A stretch of DNA of 10,639 bases from JBBDWZ01 sp050732575 (GTDB lineage: Bacteria; Gemmatimonadota; Gemmatimonadetes; Longimicrobiales; RSA9): contig JBOHRF010000163.1 in NCBI GenBank assembly GCA_050732575.1, forward strand, positions 1 to 10,639, in the 5' to 3' direction. The notes below the pieces were generated by a model. It was not told the origin of the DNA. It worked only from the letters and a program-made list of their open reading frames with translations, and ran no database searches. A program made the translations under genes and the position numbers. Below, in pieces: positions 1 to 6,221 of the stretch (the first letter of the stretch is position 1; each line of letters opens with the position of its first letter).

Positions 1-16
1 TCCGCTGCCACTTCAT
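1..16 (-). CDS. possible start of next cassette gene (partial, cut by window edge)
   Basis: An ATG at 16-14 on the minus strand opens a frame reading MKWQR before the window ends. It lies 57 bases inside the next cassette, counted from the attC R' core at 73-79, a typical leader length for an integron cassette gene. No good ribosome binding site is visible (only GGACTTT upstream). With five codons, no family can be assigned; the call rests only on position and orientation. Confidence 0.25.
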
Positions 17-72
17 TGTGATTGAAAGTCCAAAGGAAGCACTCAATCCGCAGGCTCCGGCCCGCGGATCGA

Positions 73-129
73 GTTCAACATCAGATTTTACCGCGGCTGC
101 GCGCGGTAAGAATCTCTACTTCGTTAGAC
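73..129 (-). other. attC: attC recombination site, 57 bp, classic form
   Basis: Read on the minus strand, R'' is GTCTAAC (129-123) and R' is GTTGAAC (79-73), an exact match to GTTRRRY. The inner boxes are AGATTCTTACCGCG (L'') and CGCGGTAAAATCT (L'), complementary except for one extra C in L''. That single extrahelical base marks the bottom-strand polarity of integron attC sites. It closes the cassette carrying the LexA-like gene. It is shorter than, and unrelated in its stem to, the long sites further right, so this cassette has a separate origin. Confidence 0.9.
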
Positions 130-253
130 GGCGTCCTTCCATGCACGGGCTAAAGGTTAGGGCTCCAGGAAGTGTTCACGAGCCCGTCCTGCGGATCGTT
201 CGAGGCCTTCCTCGGTGAAAAGTACCGACTTAGCCTTGCCCACTGGATCCGGC

Positions 254-520
254 TCAGCGACCATGCCGCGGCGATGGATCTAACACGGGAATTTCCTGCT
301 CCGGCACGCGGATTCGGATAGACCGGGCGGCGCCGGGTGAGCGACTAATGAGCCCGAGAGTGTGGAGGCGCACGATCATGTCGTGAACGGACGGCGGCGT
401 GACGCCAAAGAATCGCTGAAGATCAGCTTCAGCCGGCGGAACGCCGTGAATCCTCGTGTATGCATGGATAAAGGCGAGATACTGGCCCTGCAGATGTGTG
501 AATCGTTTCCTGGCGACCAA
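254..520 (-). CDS. LexA-like winged-helix DNA-binding protein (cassette gene)
   Basis: This is an 88-residue protein resembling the N-terminal DNA-binding domain of LexA, without a protease domain. LQGQYLAFIHAYTRIHG forms the first helix, PPAEADLQRFFGV the second, and TPPSVHDMIVRLHTLGLI the recognition helix, followed by a wing (SPGAARSIRIRVP). Stand-alone proteins of this type are common in soil bacteria and integron cassettes; targets are unknown. I chose the TTG start at 520 because GGAGG lies four bases upstream and the protein then begins MVARKRFTHLQGQ; the longer ATG-initiated reading would start inside the attC at 557-644. The leader after the R' core is only about 36 bases, so transcription probably comes from outside or from within the attC. 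Role as a transcription regulator is inferred. Confidence 0.75.
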   Translation of the reverse strand: MVARKRFTHLQGQYLAFIHAYTRIHGVPPAEADLQRFFGVTPPSVHDMIVRLHTLGLISRSPGAARSIRIRVPEQEIPVLDPSPRHGR

Positions 521-556
521 CGATCCTCCGTACGAATGTTGGCTACGCTTCACGCC

Positions 557-644
557 GTCTAACGGATCGAGGGTAAGCTGCGCGGGCTTCGCGCCGAGGT
601 CAAATCGCAAGGCCAGCCCGCGTCAGCTTCACCCGCTGTTAGCT
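557..644 (-). other. attC: attC recombination site, 88 bp
   Basis: On the minus strand R'' is AGCTAAC (644-638) and R' is GTTAGAC (563-557). L'' contains GGGTGAAGCTG and L' CAGCTTACCC; they pair except for one extra G in L''. Next to the L boxes, GCCCGCG and CGCGGGC extend the stem. The higA stop codon (TAA, 641-639) lies inside R'', the usual compact end of a cassette gene. Confidence 0.88.
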
Positions 645-944
645 GGCGCGTTCGAAGACCGCCACTTCCTTCTTCAAACGGTCGCCAAGCCGGTCTCGCT
701 CCACTTCGAGATCATAGTGCGCCTGAAGGTTCAGCCAGAACTGCTCGGACGTCCCGAAATACCGAGCGAGCCGAAGCGCGGTATCCGCGGTGATAGATCG
801 AGTACCGTGAACAATCTCGTTAATCCGACGCGGAGGTACGCTTATGTCCCGCGCCAAACGGTACTGAGAGAGTTCGAACGGCTCGAGGAACTCTTCCAAG
901 AGGATCTCACCCGGATGAATCGGTGCAAGCTTACGACTGGTCAT
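639..944 (-). CDS. higA: HigA-family antitoxin (XRE helix-turn-helix)
   Basis: A 101-residue antitoxin of the HigBA type that would neutralise the HigB ribosome-dependent mRNA interferase and repress its own operon. The family signature is clear: LAPIHPGEILLEEFL (residues 6-20), then the helix-turn-helix LSQYRLARDISVPPRRINEIV (25-45), ITADTALRLARYFG (51-64), and the tail EQFWLNLQAHYDLE (67-80). An upstream in-frame GTG would add eight residues, but the ATG at 944 has GAGG six bases before it and gives the usual family start. That ribosome binding site overlaps the stop codon of the relic higB end at 952-954, so higB and higA were translationally linked. The gene looks intact although its toxin partner is damaged: an orphaned antitoxin. 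Its stop lies inside the attC. Confidence 0.9.
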   Translation of the reverse strand: MTSRKLAPIHPGEILLEEFLEPFELSQYRLARDISVPPRRINEIVHGTRSITADTALRLARYFGTSEQFWLNLQAHYDLEVERDRLGDRLKKEVAVFERAS

Positions 945-951
945 TCCGACC

Positions 952-1199
952 TCAATGGTAATCGACAATCTCTACGTCATGGGCGTGGCCTTAGACCACC
1001 GGAAACAAACCCGCCACTGACGCTGACGAATAGAAAGTCCGAGAAGAAGGAAGCGTTCCTCCTCTGCAGTGTGATTCGGGTCCGCGGCGTTCAGGGCCAA
1101 TGGGTCGCCGAAGACCGTCGTAGCTTCTTCGAATGACACATTGTGCTTTTTCAAGTTCGCAGCGGACTTCGCTGGGTCCCACTCGAACCGGTAACTCAC
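952..1199 (-). pseudogene. brnT/higB chimeric toxin gene, frameshifted
   Basis: The reading frame from a GTG at 1199 starts as a BrnT (DUF497) toxin: YRFEWDPAKSAANLKKHNVSFEEATTVFGDPLAL, then EEERFLLLGL (about residues 3-55). BrnT normally continues with a strand ending in ISARRAT. Instead the sequence becomes RQWRVCFRW, the penultimate strand of HigB, and the expected HigB end, DVEIVDYH followed by a stop at 952-954, is present in another frame. The frames are joined by a one-base loss near 990; unshifted, the protein stops at 972 after 75 residues. BrnT and HigB both have RelE-like folds, and the next gene is higA, so this looks like a recombinant of two toxin genes that later frameshifted. 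No BrnA gene is present. The start has no clear ribosome binding site. Confidence 0.7.
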
Positions 1200-1324
1200 T
1201 GGGTCAATCTAAGCGATTAGTCCGAAGACGGTAGGATTGAGTAATTCGGCGGACTTTGACCAGAGAAAGCACGGGCTCGAAGTTTCTGACGGCCTGGAGC
1301 TTAAGCAAGCCGATTTCGGCCTAG

Positions 1325-1767
1325 GGGATGTCCCGTAGATTGTTGAAATTGAGTGGCGGCTCCTCTGCCCGAATACACGATTTGGGTAGGCAATGTTCAG
1401 AAGAACCAGAGGAGCCACCATGCGAAAGAATGACAAGAAGCGAGCCCGAGGGCAACAGGAGACGCGGCCCGTTCCGGAGAGGAAGCAAGCGGTCGGTCAG
1501 TTCGTTCGAGAGTTGCTATACGAGAGCGTGATCGTGTCCGGGCTCGAGTATGTGCGCCAGGTCTTGGAGCAAGAACGAGCGGCTGCGTGTGGACCGCGCT
1601 ATCAGCATGATGAGGAACGGTTGGCTTATCGAGGTGGACACGTGGAGAGCTCGCTGGTGCTGGCGGGCCGGCGCGTGAGCGTGAGGCGCCCGCGCGTGCG
1701 CAGTGTGCAGGGCGAGGAAGTGCTGCTGCCGAGCTGGGAAGCGTGGTCGGCCGAGGACCCGCTGGAG
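1325..1767 (+). mobile_element. truncated IS256-family element, left end plus transposase 5' part
   Basis: The stretch begins with GGGATGTCCC, and GTTGAAATTGAGTGG (about 1342-1356) aligns base for base with the left terminus of the complete IS256-family element at 2618 (GTTGAAATTTGGGTGG there). It carries the transposase start and then stops abruptly at about 1767, where half an attC begins. The right end of the element and the distal half of the attC have both been lost, so this is a deletion scar. It is a different IS from the complete copy because the proteins differ throughout. Between 1200 and 1324, left of it, I see no recognisable gene; a minus-strand frame of about 38 codons ends at 1203, just before the brnT-like start, and matches nothing I know. 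Confidence 0.75.
1420..1767 (+). pseudogene. IS256-family transposase, N-terminal fragment
   Basis: The ATG at 1420 follows GAGGAG with a short spacer and encodes 116 codons typical of the start of IS256 (Mutator-type) transposases: a basic leader, a helical segment (FVRELLYESVIVSGLEYVRQ), RYQHDEERLAYRGGH, then VRRPRVRSVQGEEVLLPSWEAW and SAEDPLE. Full-length relatives have about 400 residues with a DDE catalytic core; none of that core remains, so the product cannot be active. After 1767 the frame runs on into attC and intergenic DNA and has no homology. Confidence 0.8.
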
Positions 1768-1819
1768 AAGCACCTTCACTCCGACCAATCCGCCCGTCAG
1801 CTTCACACGGATGTTATGC
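1768..1819 (-). other. attC: half attC site (R'' and L'' only)
   Basis: On the minus strand R'' is GCATAAC (1819-1813), followed by GTGTGAAGCTGACGGGCGG. The block CACCTTC...CCGAC..AATCCGCC matches the right half of the long attC at 6897-7018. The loop, L' and R' are missing because the IS256 fragment abuts at 1767. Without R' this site cannot be a normal recombination partner, so the ParE cassette can no longer be excised at this end. Confidence 0.75.
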
Positions 1820-1867
1820 GGCGCGTCAATTGCCGTCGGCGGAGTCCACAACGATTGCGTATTCGAG

Positions 1868-2164
1868 CTACCTGCCCCGCCAGTAACCCGGCTTACGCCG
1901 CTGGTGCGCTACAGCGACGATCACGACATCCGCCTCTTCCAGCGAGTAGATCACGGCGAACGGAAAGCGTTCAAGGAGCAGTCTGCGAGTACCACGCACA
2001 TGCGGTGCGCCTGATTCCAGAAATGCGCGCAATCGAGCGACGGCGCGGTCTAGCGAATCGATGAACTCAAGCCCCAGAGAAACGGAGCGGGACGAGTAGT
2101 AACGTTCAGCAGCGGAGGCTTCGGCGAGCGCGAGCTCGTGGAAACGGATGCGAATGCTCGTCAC
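1868..2164 (-). CDS. parE: RelE/ParE-superfamily toxin
   Basis: A 98-residue toxin of the ParE branch of the RelE/ParE superfamily; members act on gyrase or on ribosome-bound mRNA, and sequence alone does not decide which. Typical features in order: IRFHELALAEASAAERYY (residues 6-23), LGLEFIDSLDRAVARL (30-45), then VRGTRRLLLERFPFAVIYSL (56-75) and the C-terminal IVAVAHQRRKPGYW (82-95), a hallmark of the group. Its GTG start overlaps the antitoxin stop in GTGA, so the two genes are translationally coupled, with the antitoxin first. The stop lies 49 bases before the half attC at 1768-1819. It appears intact; calling it ParE rather than RelE is by resemblance. Confidence 0.85.
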   Translation of the reverse strand: MTSIRIRFHELALAEASAAERYYSSRSVSLGLEFIDSLDRAVARLRAFLESGAPHVRGTRRLLLERFPFAVIYSLEEADVVIVAVAHQRRKPGYWRGR

Positions 2165-2403
2165 TTACGGTGACGACGCCGCAGTTCCTCGAAGACCTCC
2201 TCAGCGGGGATCAGTTCGACCTTGCCGGATTGGATCTGCTCAAGACGCTGGTAGATTTCTTGTTCCCAGGCCTTGTCGACTTCAATGGGATCTTCAAGTG
2301 GTTCGTGGTCCAGGCTGGCAATGAGGAGCTTAGCGAGCCGCGCCCGCTCAGGCACGGATAGGCCCAGGACCTCAGATTCAATCTTTTCCAGAGGACGGCC
2401 CAC
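2161..2403 (-). CDS. addiction-module antitoxin paired with ParE-like toxin
   Basis: An 80-residue protein of the putative addiction-module component family (TIGR02574 type), which regularly precedes RelE/ParE toxins. The signature is LSVPERARLAKLLIASLDHEPLE near the N-terminus, then DKAWEQEIYQRLEQIQSGKVELIPAEEVFEELRRR. It should bind and neutralise the toxin encoded by the overlapping next gene. I chose the GTG at 2403 because AGGAG lies nine bases upstream and the family normally begins at this point; a longer ATG frame would run into the attC. The leader between the cassette boundary and the start is only about 63 bases but is AT-rich for this window, with a TATAGT that could serve as a -10 element. 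Confidence 0.85.
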   Translation of the reverse strand: MGRPLEKIESEVLGLSVPERARLAKLLIASLDHEPLEDPIEVDKAWEQEIYQRLEQIQSGKVELIPAEEVFEELRRRHRK

Positions 2404-2466
2404 AGTTCCGAACTCCTGAAGCGTGATACTATAAGAATAAGAATGAACCAACGAGCGCGGAAGCCG

Positions 2467-2594
2467 CATAAACGCGCCAGGTGTAAACTGCAGGCCCCGC
2501 CAGCGGCTACGTTGCTTGGAACTGCTATACAAGTTCTCGCCAGCATCCACTACGCTCGATCAACTCGCCTGACAGGTTCACACTTTTGTTATGC
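2467..2594 (-). other. attC: attC recombination site, long type (128 bp)
   Basis: R'' is GCATAAC (2594-2588). R' reads GTTTATG (2473-2467), one base off the consensus by an apparent extra T. L'' AAAAGTGTGAA and its partner GTGTAAA near the other end differ by one extra base, giving minus-strand polarity. It shares most of its length with the sites at 4698, 6897 and 9334. By position it is the attC of the hicBA cassette, from which it is now separated by the IS256-family element. Confidence 0.82.
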
Positions 2595-2608
2595 AGCCGA
2601 TCCGTGTT

Positions 2609-2617
2609 CTGTTGTGG
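2609..2617. repeat. 9-bp target site duplication, left copy
   Basis: CTGTTGTGG occurs directly left of the IS256-family element and again directly right of it at 4033-4041. IS256-family transposition makes 8-9 bp duplications, so this fits a simple insertion with no later rearrangement. Confidence 0.8.
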
Positions 2618-4032
2618 GGGTGAGTCCTATCTTTAGTTGAAATTTGGGTGGTGCCTCGTTACCAGAGTGGAGTGATCCCTGGAAGGACACTCACACTCAG
2701 AGCGCGGAGGACACCACCCATGCGTACAGTACGGCGAATCGGGAAAGAAGAAAAGCGCACACAGTTGGAGGCGGTGCGAGACGAGGCAGCGTGGCCCGCG
2801 CCCGTGGATGCGCGCGTGGCGTTGATCCAAGCGTTGATACCGTTGGGGCTGAGCGCTGTGGCCGAGGCGTTGGAGGCGGAAGTGGAGCAGCTGGCAGGGG
2901 TACGCTATGGGCGCGACGATGCGCGACCCGAGTTGGTACGCTGGGGCCGACAGCGCGGATCGGTGTACGTGGCGGATCAGAAGGTACCGATGATGGTACC
3001 GCGGGTTCGTGATCGGCAGCGGGGTGTGGAGCAGACGCTCAGTACGTACGAGCAGTTGCAACAGCCGCGGCATCTGGACGAAGGTTTGTTTCGGCGGGTC
3101 TTGGGCGGGCTGGCGTGCGGTGAGTATGCGGCCTGCGCGGAGGCCGTGCCGGAAGCCTTTGGAATCTCGCGCTCGAGCGTGTCACGGCGCTTTGTACGTG
3201 CGAGTGCGCGGCGCTTGCAGGAGTTGCAGGAGCGCTCTCTGGCCGGCGAGCAGTGGGTGGCGTTGTTGATCGATGGCAAGACCTTCGCAGCGGACGAGCT
3301 GGTGATCGCACTGGGCGTGACCGTGCGCGGAGAAAAGCGGGTGCTGGGGCTGGTGCAGACGGCCACCGAGAATGGGCGGGTGTGTGCGGCCTTTCTGCGC
3401 GAGCTGGTGACGCGCGGTTTCCAGGCGAGCGAGGGCGTGCTGGTCGTGATCGATGGGGCGAAAGGGTTACGTGCCGCGGTGAATGAGGTGTTCGGCCACC
3501 AGGCTCAGGTGCAGCGTTGCCAGTGGCACAAGCGGGAGAACGTAGTGCGTCATCTGCCGCGCACGAAGCAAGCGACCTGGCGCAGCAAGCTCCAGCGCGC
3601 CTATGAGCACCCCACCTACACAATGGCGCGTGCGGCTCTGCGTCGGCTCGAAGCCGAGCTGCGGTTGTTGAATGTGTCTGCCGCCAAGAGCCTCGCTGAA
3701 GGCCTGGAGGAAACCCTCACCCTGCACCGGCTCGGGCTCTTCACTGAGCTCGGCCAGAGCTTCAAGACCACAAACGCACTCGAATCCATCATGGCACAAG
3801 TAGAACAACGAACGGCAAAAGTCGATCACTGGCGCACCAGCGATCAGAAGCAACGTTGGTGTGCAGCCGCTCTGCTCTTGATTGAACCCCGTCTACGAAA
3901 AGTGAAAGGCTATCGCTATCTGGGCCGTTTAGCAGAAGCACTGCGGAGCACGAAGACTCACAAACGCGACGCCGCATGAACGGCGCGCACAGTGAGGCGT
4001 CACCCAATATCAACTAGAAAAGGGATTGACTC
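2618..4032 (+). mobile_element. complete IS256-family insertion sequence (~1415 bp)
   Basis: Both ends and a 9-bp duplication are visible. The left end reads GGGTGAGTCCTATC, then TAGTTGAAATTTGGGTGGTG; the inverted right end reads GAGTCAATCCC, then TAGTTGATATTGGGTGACG. The terminal repeats are imperfect. One transposase gene fills the element. It landed between the hicA stop codon and the attC at 2467-2594, splitting the hicBA cassette from its recombination site without breaking either. Length and gene content are normal for the family, and it may still be mobile. Confidence 0.85.
2720..3979 (+). CDS. IS256-family (Mutator-type) transposase
   Basis: A 419-residue DDE transposase that catalyses cut/copy movement of the surrounding element. 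Catalytic residues can be placed: D185 in VALLIDGKTF, D245 in VLVVIDGAKG, the C/H motif QRCQWHKREN (C267, H270), and E355 in NALESIMAQVEQRT. An N-terminal helical region includes LIPLGLSAVAEALEAEVEQLAG, and SRSSVSRRFVRA is a likely DNA-binding helix-turn-helix. I start at the ATG at 2720 because GGAGG lies nine bases before it; the in-frame ATG at 2648 falls in the terminal repeat region. No frameshift or stop is seen, so it is probably functional. Confidence 0.92.
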   Translation: MRTVRRIGKEEKRTQLEAVRDEAAWPAPVDARVALIQALIPLGLSAVAEALEAEVEQLAGVRYGRDDARPELVRWGRQRGSVYVADQKVPMMVPRVRDRQRGVEQTLSTYEQLQQPRHLDEGLFRRVLGGLACGEYAACAEAVPEAFGISRSSVSRRFVRASARRLQELQERSLAGEQWVALLIDGKTFAADELVIALGVTVRGEKRVLGLVQTATENGRVCAAFLRELVTRGFQASEGVLVVIDGAKGLRAAVNEVFGHQAQVQRCQWHKRENVVRHLPRTKQATWRSKLQRAYEHPTYTMARAALRRLEAELRLLNVSAAKSLAEGLEETLTLHRLGLFTELGQSFKTTNALESIMAQVEQRTAKVDHWRTSDQKQRWCAAALLLIEPRLRKVKGYRYLGRLAEALRSTKTHKRDAA

Positions 4033-4041
4033 CTGTTGTGG
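4033..4041. repeat. 9-bp target site duplication, right copy
   Basis: This CTGTTGTGG is identical to 2609-2617 and lies immediately outside the right terminal repeat of the IS256-family element. From here to the hicA stop at 4077 is cassette DNA with no further feature. Confidence 0.8.
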
Positions 4042-4076
4042 TTGTTCAGCGGTTACCACAATCACGATCCGATCAA

Positions 4077-4298
4077 TCAGTCCAACCCCTCCCACTCCTC
4101 CCGACGTACACCGGCCTGCCGGAGGATGCGCGCCAGTAGCTCTCGCCCGATATCGCCAACGTGCGGATTGGGAACGCGTATTGCACGGTCACCGCGGATC
4201 ATGAACTGGTGCTTTCCCCCCGAGTACGGTCCGTCGAAACCAAGTCGTTGTAATGCACGGATGAAGTCGCGGCGGTTGATCGGTCCGAATGGAGGCAT
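4077..4298 (-). CDS. hicA: HicA toxin (mRNA interferase)
   Basis: A 73-residue HicA-family toxin with a dsRNA-binding-like fold that cleaves mRNA in a ribosome-independent way. It starts PFGPINRRDFIRALQRLGF; the catalytic His is H30 in YSGGKHQFMI, and the end is IRVPNPHVGDIGRELLARILRQAGV. A longer in-frame reading exists, but the ATG at 4298 gives a standard-length protein and overlaps the hicB stop by one base (TGATG), so the genes are coupled with the antitoxin first. The original cassette end was its attC at 2467-2594, now displaced by the IS256-family insertion. It appears intact. Confidence 0.88.
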   Translation of the reverse strand: MPPFGPINRRDFIRALQRLGFDGPYSGGKHQFMIRGDRAIRVPNPHVGDIGRELLARILRQAGVRREEWEGLD

Positions 4299-4540
4299 CA
4301 GCCAACTTTGCGAACTCGAAGTTCGAGACCATCCACAGCAGGTAGTTCGAGGTTGCGCGAAACTCTGAAGAGAACCCATTCCTCCAGTACTTCCTCTAGC
4401 TCGGCGCGGCAACCTTCCAGCGTTGGGGCGTTCGCGTACACTCCATTGAAGCCTTCGATCTCTCCATAGAAGGTAGAGTCCTCGGCAAGGATCTCATACT
4501 TGGCGTGACGCATCGCGGCTTCTATGTATTGTCGAACCAT
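4298..4540 (-). CDS. hicB: HicB antitoxin
   Basis: An 80-residue antitoxin with the HicB partial RNase H-like fold: AKYEILAEDSTFYGEIEGFNGVYANAPTLEGCRAELEEVLEEWVLFRV. There is no obvious added DNA-binding domain; the chain ends soon after LELPAVDGLELRVRKVG, so autoregulation may be weak or may need HicA. I chose the ATG at 4540, which has GGAGG four bases before it, over an in-frame upstream start at 4654. The leader back to the cassette boundary (4541-4697, about 157 bases) is long enough for a promoter, but I cannot point to convincing -35/-10 boxes. Confidence 0.87.
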   Translation of the reverse strand: MVRQYIEAAMRHAKYEILAEDSTFYGEIEGFNGVYANAPTLEGCRAELEEVLEEWVLFRVSRNLELPAVDGLELRVRKVG

Positions 4541-4697
4541 GGTACCTCCCTTCAGGCCACGTCGGGTTAAAGAATAGCCTGAGACAGCACTCGAAGATAG
4601 CAGTTTGTTGCCCGTGGCGCCGAGGATAATGCTCGGCCTCTGGAGGAGCGGCACTTCCGCTTTCCGCGATCAAGATCGGCTGGCAAATTCTACGGCT

Positions 4698-4824
4698 GCA
4701 TAACGTCCCAAGTGTAAGTTGCAGGCCCTGCCACCGGCCCGATGCTCGGAATCACTATACGAGTTCTGGCCAGGCACCATCGCGCCGACGAAGCCCGCCT
4801 GACAACTTCACACTTTTGTTAGGC
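4698..4824 (-). other. attC: attC recombination site, long type (127 bp), best preserved
   Basis: R'' is GCCTAAC (4824-4818) and R' is GTTATGC (4704-4698), both fitting the consensus. L'' AAGTGTGAAGTTG pairs with CAACTTACACTT except for one extra G. The central loop contains a block, CACTATACGAGTTCTGGCC on the plus strand, shared with the other long sites. It ends the zinc-ribbon cassette. Unlike the sites at 6897 and 9334, its R' core is uninterrupted. Confidence 0.9.
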
Positions 4825-4830
4825 GGCAAG

Positions 4831-5517
4831 TCAGGGACGACCGTTGCCAAGGCGCCCACAGAACTGATCGTGCGGGCCAACGACCCATACAGACGCGAAT
4901 CCAAATTCAGTGCTTGGGCAGCCGAAATGCTGACCGTACTCGTCGCGAAAGAACGGGCTGGCGATTACACCGGAGTGTAGTGCAGCGATTGCCAGAAGAG
5001 TCTGTCGGCGGTCCTCGAGTGGTGTCCTCTGAGCTTTGTACACGATGGGGTCGCGTAACCACTGCAGCGCGTGCTGACGAGTGACTTGTGTAGACGCGGA
5101 CGATATGTGCGCCTCGCGCCAGAAGTCGGAGCGGTTAGGAGTGACAGTTACTTGAAGCACAAGGCGAATGCCGTCGACGGTGATGAGCCGGTCTTCGCCG
5201 CGATCGTTCAAGCCGTCGAGAATAGTCACATGGTGCCCGGCATTTGCAAGACTGAGCCGGAGCCGTTCCGCCACCCGAATTTCCCCCTGTTGTCCGACTC
5301 CGCCTGTCCCACTTATGTGAATTGTGACCTGCGCTCCGTCCGCATGGGTCTCCGATGCAGCGCCGCTGGGATCGTCAACGCGCAAGCGCGCATCGCCGGT
5401 GTACGGGTTCGCCTCAGTCAGGATTGCATCCATGAGCTGAAGCGGCAGAAGCGCTCCGCATTCGCGGCAGATTTCAGCCGTGTGTTGAATGGGCGCGCCA
5501 CAGGCTCTGCAAGTCAT
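4831..5517 (-). CDS. zinc-ribbon protein of unknown function (cassette gene)
   Basis: A 228-residue protein I do not recognise as a named family. A zinc ribbon is clear at the N-terminus: C3, C6, C17 and C20 in two CxxC pairs. After a linker, a likely alpha/beta domain runs from about residue 65: VTIHISGTGGVGQQGEIRVAERLRLSL, then HVTILDGLNDRGEDRLITVDGIRLVLQVTV, then SDFWREAH and WLRDPIVYKAQRTP. The acidic residues followed by LQVTV loosely recall a nuclease-type core, but this is speculation. No signal peptide or membrane segment is seen, so it is probably cytoplasmic. The stop lies seven bases before the attC R'' and the ATG about 45 bases from the cassette boundary, so it fills its cassette. 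The ribosome binding site is weak (GGGAT). Confidence 0.75.
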   Translation of the reverse strand: MTCRACGAPIQHTAEICRECGALLPLQLMDAILTEANPYTGDARLRVDDPSGAASETHADGAQVTIHISGTGGVGQQGEIRVAERLRLSLANAGHHVTILDGLNDRGEDRLITVDGIRLVLQVTVTPNRSDFWREAHISSASTQVTRQHALQWLRDPIVYKAQRTPLEDRRQTLLAIAALHSGVIASPFFRDEYGQHFGCPSTEFGFASVWVVGPHDQFCGRLGNGRP

Positions 5518-5961
5518 TCAGGCATCCCAACGCAAACGCCGCAGTTGTGCGTGTTGCCGCCTAGAAATTATGACTGGGCTGGCCCTCCGACCTGAACGTG
5601 GGTCAGTTCACCTCTGTGCACGGAGGATCATCAGAGCCACATGCGACCAGGACGAACGGTCGCAACCCAAGGGAGGACCAACCCATGTCACGCTCTATCC
5701 TGTATCTGGGAATGGATGTGCACAAGGAGTCTGTCACGATTGCCGTGCTGCCCGCGGACGCTGCCGCGCCGATGCGGGTCGAGCGGCTGCCCATGATTTG
5801 GTGAAGCTGAAGCGCTTTCTCGATCGGCTGGCCGAAGCGGGCGAAATCCGGCCTGCTACGAGGCGAGTGGCGCGGGCTACGTGCTGCAGCGAGCGCTGCG
5901 CGAGTGGGGGTACGCCTGTGATGTGATCGCGCCCTCACTCATTCCCACGAAACCGGGTGCG

Positions 5962-6221
5962 TAGACCGCTGATTCCGACCAGTCATTTCGCTTCAAGTCG
6001 ACAAGGTCCGGGGTGTAAAGGGACGGCTCAGTAGTGAAGAGGGTCCAGCGCCGCCACGCGCGGCTCAGGTCAATGGCATCACCCTGGCCAGCTTCGAGCG
6101 AAACAGCTGGTCGACTTGCACCGAAACGGGTGGTCGGCTTGGAGCGAAATGACTGGTCGGCTTGGAGCGAAATAGCTGGTCGGCTTCGAGCGAAACGAGT
6201 GGTCGGATTCGAGCGGTATCA
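5962..6221 (+). mobile_element. 260-bp internally deleted element, IS21-like ends (MITE-like)
   Basis: Inserted in the IS110-family transposase gene. The left end reads TAGACCGCTGATTCCGACCA; the inverted right end reads TGATACCGCTCGAATCCGAC. The pairing continues inward through TTTCGCT. The right side is a tandem array of 23-bp units and the left has inverted copies of the same unit. Repeated motifs near both ends are characteristic of IS21-family termini, so I read this as an IS21-type relic that has lost istA and istB. No coding capacity is visible. A clean target duplication is not evident; GGGTGCG and GGGCACG flank it roughly. Confidence 0.55.
6085..6221 (+). repeat. six tandem 23-bp repeats
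   Basis: Units start at 6085, 6108, 6131, 6154, 6177 and 6200, exactly 23 bases apart; the last is 22 bases. The core is TGGTCGGCTTGGAGCGAAAT followed by a variable triplet. An inverted copy lies at about 5976-6003. The exact spacing with degenerate units suggests binding sites for a DNA-binding protein, such as a transposase, rather than a slipped microsatellite. Confidence 0.85.

Noticed and set aside
456..1136. 226-codon plus-strand frame
   Set aside because: It runs antisense across an attC, higA and the toxin relic, has no family resemblance and no ribosome binding site.
3039..3623. 194-codon minus-strand frame inside the IS256-family element
   Set aside because: Antisense shadow of the transposase; low-complexity Arg/Pro/Ala composition caused by GC-rich codons.
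5071..5595. 174-codon plus-strand frame
   Set aside because: Opposite the zinc-ribbon gene and extending across the cassette boundary into the IS110-family end; no homology.
5575..5600. CCTGAACG in the leader of the broken IS110-family element as a target guide
   Set aside because: It has an extra G relative to the CCTAACG core, so the match is too weak to claim.
6085..6221. CRISPR array
   Set aside because: The 23-bp units are directly tandem with no spacers and are degenerate; no cas genes are present.
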